The position numbers were made by a program, and so were the translations under genes. DNA of 64,000 bases from Fremontodendron californicum (lineage: Eukaryota; Streptophyta; Magnoliopsida; Malvales; Malvaceae): assembly GCA_030761205.1 (NCBI GenBank), contig JAULJL010000039.1, forward strand, positions 7,326,001-7,390,000. The letters run 5' to 3'. The notes under the pieces are model-generated. The model was not told where the DNA came from and did no database searches. It was given only the letters and a program-made list of their open reading frames with translations. Every line of letters begins with the position of its first letter. Positions within the stretch are counted from its first letter, which is position 1. This document shows, one piece after another, positions 13,101 to 24,979 of the stretch.

Positions 13101-16100
13101 AGCTTTTCTTGGGAAACCAAAGCATCAATATCGTGCATTCCAATGAGGAGAACGTGTTTTGGTTCCACAATCACGAAAAGAATGGAGATTCTTATGAGTA
13201 TCCGTGTTTGACATATTTGTGGGACGAACTTTGACTTTGAGGAAATTGAAGGGAAGAAAAGCTTTTCTTGGGAAACAAAGCATCAATATCATGTATTCCA
13301 ATGAGGATAACATGTTTTGGTTTCACAAACAGGAAAAAGAACGAACATTATGATGAGTATCCATGTTTGACATGTTTGTGGGATGAACTTTGATTTTGGG
13401 GAAATGGAGGGAGGAAAAGCTTTTCTTGGGAAATAAAGCACCAATATCTTGTAATTCAGTGAGGAGAACGTGTTTTGGATCCACAATCGCGAAAGGAAAG
13501 GAGATTCTTACGAGTAACCGTGTTTGACTCCTTTGTGGGGCGAACTTTGATTTTGAGCAAAATAAAGGGAAGAAAAGCTTTTCTTGGAAACAAAGCATCA
13601 ATATCGTGTATTCCAATTAGGAGAACGTGTTATGGTTCCACAATCGCAAAAAAGAACGGAGATTCTTACGAGTATTCGTGTTTGACTCGTTTGTGGAATG
13701 AACATTAACTTTGAGGAAAATGAAGGGAAGAAAAATATTCTTTGGGAAATAAAGCATCAATATCAAGTATTCTAGTGAGGAAAATGTGTTTTGGTTCCAT
13801 AATCTCGAAAAGCATGAAGATTCTTCTGAATATCCGTGTTTGACTCGTTTGTGTGACAAACTTTGATTTTGGCAAAAATGAAGGGAAGAAAAGCTATTCT
13901 TGGGAAAACAAAGCATCAATATCGTGTATTGCACTAAGGAGAACGTGTTTTGGTTTCACAATTGGGAAAAGAATGAATATTCTTACGAGTATCCATGTTT
14001 GACTCGTTTGTGGGATGAACTTTAATTTTGAGGAAAATGAAAGGAAGAAAAGCTTTTCTTGGGAAATAAAGCATTAGTATCATGTATTCCAATGAGGAAA
14101 ACGTGTTTTGGTTCCACAATTGTTAAAAGAACGGAAATTCTTGCGAGTATCCGTGTTTGACTCGTTTGTGGGATGAACTATGATTTTGAGCAAAATAAAG
14201 GGAAGAAAAACTTTTCTTAGGAAACAAAGCATGAATATCGTGTATTCAATGAGGAGAACGTGTTTTGGTTCCACAATCGCGAAAAGAACGGAGATTCTTA
14301 CGAGTATTCGTGTTTCACCCGTTTGTGGGATGAAAAATGATTTTGAGGAAAAATGAAGGAAGAAATAAATTTCTTCGGAAATAAAGCATTTATATTGTGT
14401 ATTCTAATGAGGAGAACCTGCTTTGGTTCCATAATCACGAAAAGAATGGAGATTCTTAAGAGTATCCGTGTTTGACTCGTTTGTGGGACAAACTTTAATT
14501 TTGAGGAAAATGAAGGGAAGAAAAGCTTTTCTTGGGAAACCAATGCATCAATATCGTGCATTCCAAAGAGGAGAATGTGTTTTGGTTCCACAATCGTGAA
14601 AAGAATGTAGATTCTTACGAGTATCTGTGTTTGACATGTTTGTGGAACGAACTTTGATTTTCAGGAAAATGAAGGGAAAAAAAAGCTTTTCTTGGGAAAC
14701 AAAGCATCAATATCATGTATTCCAATGAGGAGAACATTTTTTTTTCGCAATCGTGAAAAGAATGGAGATTCTTTGGAATATCTGTGTCCGACTCGTTTAT
14801 GGGTCGAACTTTGATTTTGAAGAAAATGAAGGGAAGAAAAGCTTTTTATGGGAAACAAAGCATCAATATCGTGTAATCCAAGAAGAAAAACATCTTTTTC
14901 TTGCACAATCGCGAAAAGGACGGAGATTCTTACGAGAATCAATGTTTGACTCCTTTGTAGGACGAACTCTGATTGTGAGGAAAATGAAGGGAGAAAAAGC
15001 TTTTCTTGGAAAACCAAAGAGTCAAAATCGTGTATTCCAATGAGGAAAACGTTTTTTGGTTCCACCAATCGCGAAAAGAACGGAGATTCTTACGAGTATC
15101 TGTGTTTGACATGTTTGTGGGACGAACTTTGATTTTGAGGAAAATGAAGGGAAGAAAAGCTTTTTATAGGATATCATGTTTTCCAATGAGGAAAACATGT
15201 TTTGGTTTCACAATCGAGAAAAGAACGAATATTCTTACGAGCATCCATGTTTGAAACGTTTGCGAGACGATCTTTGATTTTGAGGAAATGAAGCGAAGAG
15301 AAGATTTTCTTGGGAAATAAAGCATCAATATCGTGTGTTCCAATGAGGAGAACGTGCTTGGGTTCCACAATCGCGAAAAGAACGGGGATTCTTTTGAGTA
15401 TCCGTGTTTGACTCGTTTGTGGGGACGAACTTTGATTTTGAGAAAAATGAAAGGAAGAAAAGCTTTTCTCGGGAAACCAAAGCATTAATATCGTGCATTC
15501 CAATGAGGACAACGTGTTTTAGTTCCACAATCGTGAAAAGAATGGAGATTCTTACGAGTATCCGTGTTTGACACGTTTATGGGACGAACTTTGATTTTAA
15601 GAAAAATGAAGGGAAGAAAAGCTTTTCTTGGGAAACAAAGTATGAATATCATGTATTCCAATGAGGAGAACATGTTTTGGTTTCACAATCGGGAAAAAGA
15701 ACTAACATTATTATGAGTATCCATGTTTGACACGTTTGTGGCATGAACTTTGATTTTTAGGCAAATTAAGGGAAAAAAAAGAAGTTTTTCTTGGGAAATA
15801 AAGGATCAATATCATGTATTTCAATGAGGAGAATGTGTTTTGGTTCTACAATCATGAAAAGAATGGAGATTCTTACGAGTATCCGTGTTTGACTCGTTTG
15901 TGGGACGAACTTTGATTTTGAGCAAAATTATGGGAAAAAAGATTTTCTTGGGAAACAAAGTGTCAATATCATGTATTCCAATGAGGAGAACGTATTTTGG
16001 TTCCACAATCGCGAAAAGAACGGAGATTTGTATGAGTATCCGTGTTTGACTCGTTTGTGGGACGAACATTGATTTTGAGGAAAATGAAGAGAAGAAAAAA

Positions 16101-19100
16101 ATTTCTTGGAAAATAAAGCATCAATATCGTGTATCCAATGAGGAGAACGTGTTTTTGTTCGACAATCTCGAAAAGAACGGAGATACTTACGAGTATCCGT
16201 GTTTCACTCGTTTGTGGGACGAACATTGATTTTGAGGAAAATGAACAGAGGAAAAAAAGTTCTTGGGAAATAAAGCATGAATATCGTGTATTCCAATGAG
16301 GTGAACGTGTCTTGGTTCCATAGTCACGAAAAGCACGGAGATTCTTATGGGTGTCCATGTTTGACTCGTTTGTGGGACGAACATTGATTTTGAGGTAAAT
16401 AAAGGGAAGAAAAGCTTTTCTTGGGAAACCGAAGCATCAATATCGTGTATTCCAATGAGGAGAATGTGTTTTGGTTTCACAATCGGAAAAAGAACGAACA
16501 TTCTTACGAGTATCCTTGTTTGACACATTTGTGGGATAAACTTTGATTTTGAGGAAAATGAAGGGAAGAAAAGCTTTTCTTCGGAAATAAAGCATCAATA
16601 TCGTGTATTCCAATGAGGAGAACGTGTTTTGGTTCCACAATGGCAAAAAGAACGGAGATTCTTACGAGTATCCATGTTTGACTCGTTTGTGGGATGAACT
16701 TTGATTTTGAGCTAAATAAAGGGAAGAAAAGCTTTTCTTTGGAAACAAAGCATTAATATCGTGTATTCCAATGAGGAGAACGTGTTTTGGTTCCACAATC
16801 GCGAAAAGAACGGAGATTCTTACGCGTATCTGTGTTTGACTCCTTTGTGGAATGAAAATTGATTTTTACGAAAATGATGGGAAGAAAAGCTTTTCTTGGG
16901 AAATAAAGCATCAATATCGAGTGTTCTAATGAGGAGAAAGTGTTTGGTTTCCACAATGGCGAAAAGAACGAAGATTCTTATGAGTATCTGTGTTTGACTC
17001 GTTTGTGGGACGAAATTTGATTTTAAGGAAAATGAAGGAAGAAAAACTTTTCTTGGGAAACCAAAGCATCAATATCGTGTATTCCAATGAGAAGAATGTG
17101 TATTAGTTCCAATTGCGAAAAATGGAGATTCTTACGAGTATCCGTGTTTGATATAGTTGTGGGACGAACATTGATTTTGAGAAAAATGAAGGGAAGAAAA
17201 GCTTTTCTTGGGAAACAAAGCATCAATATCTTGTGTTCCAATGAGGAGAACTTGTTTTGGTTTCACAATCGGGAAAAGAACAGAGATTCTTACGAGTATC
17301 CGTGTTTGACTTGTTTACGGGTCGAACTTTGATTTTGAGGAAAATGAATGGAAGGAAAGCTTTTCATGGGAAACAATGCATCAATATCGTGTAATACAAT
17401 AATGAAAATTTGGTTTAGATGCATAATCGCGAAAAGAATGGAGATTCTTACGAGAATCCTTGTTTGACTCTTTTGTGGGACGGACTTTGATTTTGAGAAA
17501 AATAAAGGGAGGAAAAGTTTTTCTTGGAAAACCATTGCATCAATATTGTGTATTCCAATGAGGAAAACATTTTTGGTTCCACAATCACGAAAAGAACGGA
17601 GATTCTTATGAGTATCCGTGTTTGACATGTTTGTGAGATGAACTTTGGTTTTGAGGAAAATGAAGGAAAGGTAAGGAAAGCTTTTCATGGGAAACAAAAC
17701 ATCAATATCATGTATTCCAATGAGGAGAACATGTTTCTGTTTCACAACCGGGAAAAGAAAGGACATTCTTACGAGCATGCATGTTTGACATGGTTGTGGG
17801 ACAAACTTTGACTTTGAGGAAAATGAAGGGAAGAAAATATTTTCTTGGGAAATAAAGCATCAATATCATGTGTTCCAATGAGGAGAACGTGTGTTGGTGC
17901 CACAATCGCGAAAAGAACGGAGATTCTTACGAGTATCCGTGTTTGACTCATTTTTGGGATGAACTTTGAGTTTGAGGAAAATGAAGGGAAGAAAAGCTTT
18001 TCTTGGGAAACCAAAGCAACAATATCGTGCATTCCAATGAGGAGAACGTGTTTTGGTTCCACAATAGCAAAAATAGTGGAGATTCTTACGAGTATCCGTG
18101 TTTGACATGTTTGTGAGACGAACTTTGAATTTTTGGAAAATGAAAGGAATAAAAGCTTTTCTTGGGAAACAAAGCATCAATATCATGTATTCCAATGAGG
18201 ACAACATGTTTTGTTTTCACAGTCAAGAAAATGAACGAGCGTTTTTATGAGTATCCATATTTGACACGTTTGTGGGATGAACTTTGATTTTGAGGAAAAT
18301 GAAGGGAAGAAAAGCTTTTCTTGGGAAATAAAGCATCAATATCGTGTATTCGAATGAGGAGAATGTGTTTTGGTTCCACAATCGCGAAAAGAACGGAGAT
18401 TATTACGAGTATCCGTGTTTGACTCGTTTGTGGGACGAACTTTGAATTTGATCAAAATGAAGTGAAGAAAAGCTTTTCTTGAGAAACAAAACATCAATAT
18501 CGTGTATTCCAATGATGAGAACGTGTTTAGGTTCCACAATCGCGAAATGAACGGAAATTCTTATGAGTATTCGTGTTTGACTCGTTTGTGAGATGAATAT
18601 TGATTTTTTGGTAAATGAAGGGAAGAAAAAGTTTTCTTGGGAAATAAAGCATCAATATCGTGTATTGCAATGAGGGTAACGTGTGTTGGTTCCACAATCG
18701 TGAAAAGAATAGAGATTCTTACTAGTATCCGTGTTTGACTCGTTTTTGGGATGAACTTTGATTTTGAGGAAAATGAAAGGAAGAAAAGCTTTTCTTGGGA
18801 AACCAAAGCATCAATATCGTGTATTCCAATAAGGAAAATGTTTTTTGTTTCACAATCGGGAAAAGAACGAACATTCTTACGAGTATCCATGTTTGACACG
18901 TTTGTGTGATGAACTTTGATTTTGAGGAAAATGAAGGGAAGAAAAGCTTTTCTTGGGAAATAAAGATGAATATAGTGTATTCCAATGAGAAGAACATGTT
19001 TTGGTTCCACAATCGCGAAAAGAACGGAGCTTCCTACGAGTATCCGTGTTTGACTCGTTTGTGGGACAAACTTTGATTTGTAGCAAAATAAAGGGAAAAA

Positions 19101-19925
19101 TGCTTTTATTTGAAAACAAAGCAACAATATCATGTATTCCAATGATGAGAACGTGTTTTGGTTCCACTATCGCAAAAAAGAACGGAGATTCTTACGAGTA
19201 TCCGTGTTTAACTCGTTTGTGGGATGAAAATTGATTTTGAGGAAAATGAAGGGAAGAAAAAAATTTCTTGAAAAATAAAGCATCAATATCGTGTATTCCA
19301 ATGAGGAGAATGTGTTTTGGTTCCACAATCGCGAAAAGAACAGATATTTTTACGAGTATCCGTGTTTGACTTGTTTGTGGGACGAACTTTGATTTTGAGG
19401 AAAATGAAGGGAAGAAAAGCTTCTCTTGGGAAACCAAAGTATCTATATCGTTTATTCCAATGAGAAGAACGTGTTTTGGTTCCACAATCGAGAAAAGAAT
19501 GGAGATTCTTACGAGTATCCGTGTTTGACATGTTTGTGGGACGAACTTTGATTTTGGGGAAAATGAAGGGAAGAAAAGCTTTTCTTGGGAAACAAAGCAT
19601 CAATATCAAGTATTCCAATGAGGAGAACATGTTTTGGTTTCTCAATCGGGAAAAGAACGAACATTCTTACGAGTATCCATGTTTGACACATTTGTGGGAT
19701 GAACTTTGATTTTGAGGAAAATGAAAGGAAAAAAGATTTTCTTGGGAAATAAAGCATCAATATCATGTATTCCAATGAGAAGAATGTTTCTTGATTCCAC
19801 AATCGCGAAAAGAATGGAGATTTTTATGAGTAACTGTGTTTGACTCATTTGTGGGACGAACTTTTATTTTGAGGAAAATGAAGGGAAGAAAAGCTTTTCT
19901 TGGGAAATAAAGCGTCAATATCGTG
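1165..19925. repeat. Satellite array, ~158-bp monomer, about 118 copies
   Basis: Head-to-tail monomers run without interruption for 18.8 kb. Recurrences of TATCGTGTATTCCAATGAGG at 16441, 16599 and 16757 give a period of 158. A typical monomer contains, in order, GGAGAACGTGTTTTGGTTCC, a CGCGAAAAGAACGGAGATTC block, CGAGTATCCGTGTTTGACTC, GGGACGAACTTTGATTTTGA and AGAAAAGCTTTTCTTGGG. The 12-base palindrome GAAAAGCTTTTC contains a HindIII site in most copies. Some monomers are truncated, for example near 7490, 8900 and 15160. Open frames of up to about 200 codons occur on the minus strand. Because 158 is not a multiple of 3, these only cycle through the monomer's three frames and I do not treat them as genes. 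I do not recognise the satellite family. Confidence 0.95.
1962..7044. repeat. Higher-order repeat block in the satellite (2667-bp and 2349-bp units)
   Basis: A diagnostic monomer with ATCAATGTCG occurs at 1991, 4340 and 7007, giving offsets of 2349 and 2667. Long stretches are identical or nearly so at these offsets, for example 2553-2846 against 4902-5195. The difference of 318 bases equals two monomers, so the units look like a 17-monomer unit and a 15-monomer version missing two monomers. The missing segment is bounded near 4310. A third copy starts near 6968 and breaks off at about 7044 inside a monomer. Monomers outside this block do not show such near-identical long-range copies by eye. 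Confidence 0.85.
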
Positions 19926-21045
19926 TGATAAGTTCATAAATTACATATTTTATGCCCTTACAATTCTTAGTTTTTGTTGTGTTTTCTATCTTTATTCTAG
20001 TTAATTATATTATGTTTTTTATTTCAGGTATATTTTGGAGAATGAAGTCAAAACATGTAATAATGATGGTAAAGAGCTTACAAAATCACAATCCCAAGAT
20101 GGAAGAAGACTTGGGAGTCAAAAGGATCAAATTCTTGGTGCAAAGCAAGAAGGCATATTGACCTCTGGAGCTTGTTGCTAAGAAAACATGATGTTAAATT
20201 CTTTATTCAAAGAAATTTCCTCTTGACTTCTGAAGCTGGCTTGAATACCTTTCCAACGATATACCATATGCCCAAATCGAACAAGAAATAATCATCCAAA
20301 TCAGCCAAGGAAGTGCGAGAAGATACAACAAAAAATTTAGTGACCAGCGCCGCAGCGTCCAAATATTTTGAGAGCCAGTGCTGGCCGCTGGAGTTGTAGC
20401 GCTGGCCGAACTTTCCAAAGTTAAAAAAAGAAGGCAAATTTAGCCCATTTTTATTACTTGTGCGGCAAGAAAGGGTTCTTAGGATTTTGAAGCTCTATTA
20501 ATACCATTTTTTGAGCCACAAACTTGACATGTTTTGGTTTTTATTAATCTACTTCTTCTTCTTCTCCATTCTCTTATTTTCTTTTTAGTTTTATGTATAT
20601 CTTATCTATGCTTATGCTAGGCTAAACTTCTTTTTGGTTATGGGTGATTTCAAGCCCTAGACATATTTTGTAATTGATATTCATAATTTATCTATCATTT
20701 TTTTCTATCAAAATTGCTTATGTTCTTCCATTAAAATTGTTCATGATCTTTGTCTTGATTTGTTTAGGTGGCCTACTAGATAGATCTTGATAATTGTCTA
20801 TTGCTAGTCTAGGAGTCTTGGTCCGTAATTGTCTTGATTTCCTATTCATTAGTAGCAATTTGTGATTTATGATTATGTTGGATTTTCAATAATTGCAATA
20901 TGGAACATAACCTAAGATAAACAATCTAAGTTTATGTGTTTGTTGCTTAGATTAACCTACCTTTCTCATCATAAAGCTGCCATTACATTATATCTAGAGA
21001 GTTTATTCTAGGTTGTCTAATGGTTACATATTAAGTAGTGGTGTT
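19926..21045 (+). mobile_element. Athila-like LTR, left part (split by a Tat/Ogre insertion)
   Basis: The LTR begins TGATAAGTTC directly after satellite sequence. It is interrupted at 21046 by a large insertion flanked by GTGTT, and resumes at 43464. Together the two parts make an LTR of about 1.5 kb that starts TGAT and ends ATCA, followed at once by a tRNA-Asp-type PBS. Length and PBS fit Athila-type Ty3/gypsy elements. The array side of its target duplication is visible (TCGTG before 19926), but the partner at the far end is missing because the element is truncated near 44985. Confidence 0.7.
21041..21045. repeat. Target-site duplication of the 22.4-kb insertion, left copy
   Basis: GTGTT precedes TGTAGACACC and is repeated at 43464-43468 straight after GGTTGCGACA. 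Removing one copy and the insertion leaves a continuous Athila-like LTR. Confidence 0.85.
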
Positions 21046-21221
21046 TGTAGACACCTAATTTTTTTCGGACCCCTAAATCAGGTGCTTTTTCTGTCTGCTT
21101 TCTTAGACTAAGCCTCGGAGTACCACCTACAGGATGAGAAAAGCCTTTTAGCATTATGAAACATCAATTTAGGAAGAAAATATACCTGATTTAGGGGTCC
21201 GAACAAAATTAGGTGTCTACA
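21046..21221. repeat. Terminal inverted repeat made of two LTR starts
   Basis: About 38 bases at 21046-21083, beginning TGTAGACACC, are repeated in reverse complement at 21184-21221, ending GGTGTCTACA, with one or two mismatches. The left arm is the start of a plus LTR. The right arm is the start of a minus LTR, followed inward by a pyrimidine-rich strand. Confidence 0.8.
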
Positions 21222-21237
21222 GCTGGCCCTCTTTGGC
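21222..21237 (-). other. Probable polypurine tract of the Tat/Ogre-type element
   Basis: On the minus strand GCCAAAGAGGGCCAGC directly precedes TGTAGACACC. This is the position of the plus-strand primer next to a 3' LTR of a minus-oriented element. Confidence 0.5.
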
Positions 21238-21477
21238 TATTGCTGAGAATCGGGAATCAGGCAAAGATAAACAAACACTAATTTTGTACAGTTAGTGAAA
21301 TCACATGTGAAGAAAAGGGAAAGGGGTTTTCTTTACTCATTTCTTCTTTTTCATCATTTTTTCATTTCATTTTTTTTTGAAAAAGCTGTAAATTGAAGAT
21401 TTTGTCCTTAAATTGAATTCCCTGACTAATCAAGGCTCGAACCGTCTTAAGGAAACAAATTCGATTTCAAAAGAAAA

Positions 21478-22200
21478 ATTGTGCCCGAAGGTTTTAAGAA
21501 TGGTGCCCGAAGGTCTTTAAAATGGTGCCCGAAGGTCTTTAAAAATGGTGCCCGAAGGTCTTTAAAATGGTGCCCGAAGGTCTTTAAAATGGTGCCTGAA
21601 GGTCTTTAAAAATAGTGCCCGAAGGTCTTTAAAATGGTGTCCGGAGGTCTTTAAAATGGTGCCCGAAGGTCCTAAAAATGGTGCCCGGAGGCCTTACCCG
21701 TGATGAAAAATTATGCCCAAAGGTCTTAAAAATGATGCCCGAAGGTCTTTAAAATGATGCCCGGAGGTCTTTAAAATGGTGCTCGAAGGTCTTAAAAATG
21801 GTGCCCGGAGGTCTTTAAAATGGTGCCCGAAGGTCTTTCAAATGGTGCCCTGAGGCCTTACCCGTGATGAAAAATTATGCCCGAAAATCTTTAAACTGGT
21901 GCTCGAAGGTCTTTAAAATGGTGCCCGGAAGTCTTTAAAATGGTGTCCGGAGGCCTTACCCGTGATGAAAAATTATGCCCGAAGGTCTTAAAAATGGTGC
22001 CCGAAGGTCTTTAAAGTGGTGCTCGGAGGTCTTTAAAATGTTGCCCTTGAGGCCTTACCCATGATGAAAAATTATGCCCGAAAGTCTTAAAAATGGTGCC
22101 CGAAGGTCTTTAAAATGGTACCCGGAGGTCTTTAAATGGTGCTCGGAGGCCTTACCCGTGATGAAAAATTATGCCCGAATGTCTTAAAAATGGTCTTAAC
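21478..22200. repeat. Minisatellite, ~22-bp unit, in the element's 3' noncoding region
   Basis: About thirty copies of AATGGTGCCCGAAGGTCTTT and close variants (unit 21-23 bp) are present. A longer variant containing GGCCTTACCCGTGATGAAAA recurs near 21690, 21854, 21952, 22051 and 22147. This gives a second-level period of about 98 bp in the last four copies. Confidence 0.9.
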
Positions 22201-22620
22201 AATGATCTTTGAAGAATTGTTGAAAATTAACCCGAAGATTTTGAGAAGATGCGAATGCTTTTTGATGCTGGTACAAATGATTAAAAGGATGTGCATACCT
22301 CATATTGCATATGTAAATGTTTTGTATTGATGCAAATGTTTCTTGATGCTGATGTTGGATAAGATGCAAATGCTTCAAAATGCAACTGCAAATGCTCTCA
22401 GATTGATGCAACTACTTCATGGAATGATTCAGATGCAAAGATTGACATTATGCAAATGCTTCTAAATGATGCAAATGTGAGGATTGACAACGTGCAGAAT
22501 GCTTCTACATGATGCAAATGCAAAGATCGATAATGATGCAAACACTTCACGAAAAAATGCAAAGGCAAAGATTGACATTTTGCAAATGCTTGATGAAAAT
22601 ATGCAAATGCCCCCGATCAT
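22201..22620. repeat. Degenerate ATGCAAAT-rich repeats
   Basis: Motifs such as GATGCAAATGCTTC and AAAGATTGAC recur irregularly every 25-60 bases up to ATGCAAATGCCCCCGATC near 22610. They adjoin the 22-bp minisatellite and probably belong to the same 3' noncoding region. Confidence 0.65.
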
Positions 22621-24970
22621 TTTCTAAACTTTGACTTAGCCTTTCCAATTCATTTTTCCTCTTCAAATCAGAGTATAACTTTTAATCATTTTGGCTATTC
22701 TCCTTGCCCCAACAGTCTTCAAATTCATATTCACCGAAATCTGCTTGCCGGGTTCTATTTCTTCTTCTCATATTTGGAAATCAAGATTAACCTTAGAAGT
22801 TCCACACCTTTGGGTTTAAAAAAACTTTATCTCATGTCAACATCAAAAATGGGTATTTCAAAAAATGTCTTTATTTGTTTTCTTATTTTGAAAACTTCTG
22901 AACAAGAATATTAACCCCACAGTGTGTGAGGTACAAATCTTTTGAAGACTGATGATCATTGTTAAAAATTTCTCTAAGTGTCAATCTGTTTTTTTTTTTT
23001 TGGTGATTGGCAAGGCTTGGTATAACCAGATTTTGGTTGATCAATGAAAATTTCACAACAAAATGTATGTCCCTTCTAGGCTCACGAATGGAACAGGTTT
23101 CATAAATAATGAATTCCTTGAGAATCAAACAAATTTAACATTCTTTTAGTTTTCATATCAAGGCATTTTGACAAGCGTCAAGATTGGCTAGGATGTTTAG
23201 ACCGGAAAGTTTAATCTTGGAAGGAAAAAGTCTCAGTTTTGAAGACAATCCTCCGAATGAGAGCTGACAAAGTTCAGAAATTCCTAGATGTTCCTCGTTG
23301 ACCACTTTTCCAAGATGACCTTCTCTTTTGTGGTATTGGTACTAACATAAATGGCATCGAAAATTCCCATTTTACTTAGACCGCCCATTTTTGGGTTTTC
23401 GCCCTAGAGTCCCATTCTTTCTATTTTTTCTTTTTTCATTTTTTCATTGTTTTACCATGCACTTGAGAATTCTAAATTCTTCCTTAGTGAAATGATAATT
23501 CGATGAGATGGGGTAAAACCTGAGGAAAAACCCTTCAAATTAAATATTCATGCTTGATCAAAATGGACTTTTAAAGCACGTAATGTAGGCCACAGTTCAG
23601 GGTTCAGAAAGAAAGGATAAATAGGCCCAAAATATGTGTTTGAGCGTAATCAGATCAAGGATCATTTCTTGAGGAGGATTTTCTTTGAAGCATTTGTCCT
23701 TTTTGGACTTTTCATTCCTTTTGACTTCGCTTTTTTCCTTCTTTGCTTTTGGCTTTCACTTGCCATACTTTTTCACACTTTTTCTTTTGTTTTTCTTGGC
23801 TTTCATTTCGCCATTTTTTCTTTGTTAGAGTGAGCCTATATTTATTCGGGCCTTAATTTGCTTTGTATTATCTTTGAGCTAGGACTCATTTTTTCGTGAT
23901 CTTTGGGAAGATCTTTCCTCGCATTTGCCCCCCAATGTAGAGGGTGATCCTTGATCAGGGTTCAAAGAAGAAAGAATTCTTTTGGCTCAAAAGGGTGACT
24001 ATGGATAATTTTCTCTTCATGGGAGGGATATGAAAGGTGGCCATTTATCATATCAAGCACGAATATTCTCATTGAAAAGCGATCCCCAGGGGGAATAGAT
24101 AATCAAATTTTCATTTTGCACTTTGGAATCATTCGAATTCTCATATGCATGATATAACAATTTTTTTCGCATGCCCCAATGATTCACGCATTAGTCCATC
24201 CTTTTTCACCATATAACCATCATTTCCACATATGATGCCCCAATTTGATTAACCATGAGAATTTGTATCAATGAGGAACATAGCAAGTCTAGGTCTATTT
24301 TGAAAAGGTTGAGTTTCAATTATGAGTTCTTTGAAGAGACAAGGAAAATATGGCCCAAAAACAGGTTTTCTCTGGGACATGGGATAATCTAGTTTAATCA
24401 TTGTGCCCCAGGGTGTCAATCATGAAGTGATGTTTGGGGTAATTAGTGTTTTGTGGTTGTTGAGAATGTCATGAATGGTTTTGGCACAATCTTGACACAC
24501 ACCAAATTACCATGATCTAAATTCTTGAAAGAATGTCTCATTTGTTTGAATTTCAAGGAGTTCGAAAAAAATTTAAAAAGTTCGTTTCTTTGTTCATAGC
24601 CTAGCCTAAGATCTATGTCTTTGCCTATTCTGTGATGACAATGGTTTTATGAAGTTCAATCATTCATATTCCTTGAAGCATTTGGTTTTTCAAGTGGTCT
24701 TGGTTCAAGGGATTTAGGCCTAGAACCTAAAAGAAAAGGGAGAGGGTATTGGGTCATTTGTAACAATGATCATCAATATTCTCGAGACTATCCATTATTA
24801 AAACTTCCTTAATGCTTGTTTTTGCAATCTCAAATTATTGTTAAAACAACAAACACAAAGCATTTAAAATTCAAAATTCATTTAATTCATATGAATGTCG
24901 ACATGAGACAAGTGTTTTCATCCTAATGGTCTGAAACTAATGCATCAAAAATGCTCCTATTGACATCCTT
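22621..24970 (-). other. Noncoding 3' region of the Tat/Ogre-type element; no pol seen
   Basis: This 2.35-kb stretch lies where pol should follow gag on the minus strand. Neither strand gives a recognisable protease, reverse transcriptase, RNase H or integrase motif. The short frames (for example 22883-23128 and 23636-23833) are low-complexity. Confidence 0.6.
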
Positions 24971-24979
24971 GAAAGGTAG

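Noticed and set aside
1284..19848. Dozens of open frames of 60-201 codons, mostly minus strand, with similar peptides (SSLEYTILMLCFP, KSKFVPQTSQTRILVRIS)
   Set aside because: They follow the 158-bp satellite unit through its three frames, change at every monomer and have no start context or independent conservation; they are a by-product of a stop-poor A/T-rich monomer.
1165..19925. CRISPR-like repeat/spacer array
   Set aside because: Repeats are contiguous monomers without unique spacers, and the DNA is plant.
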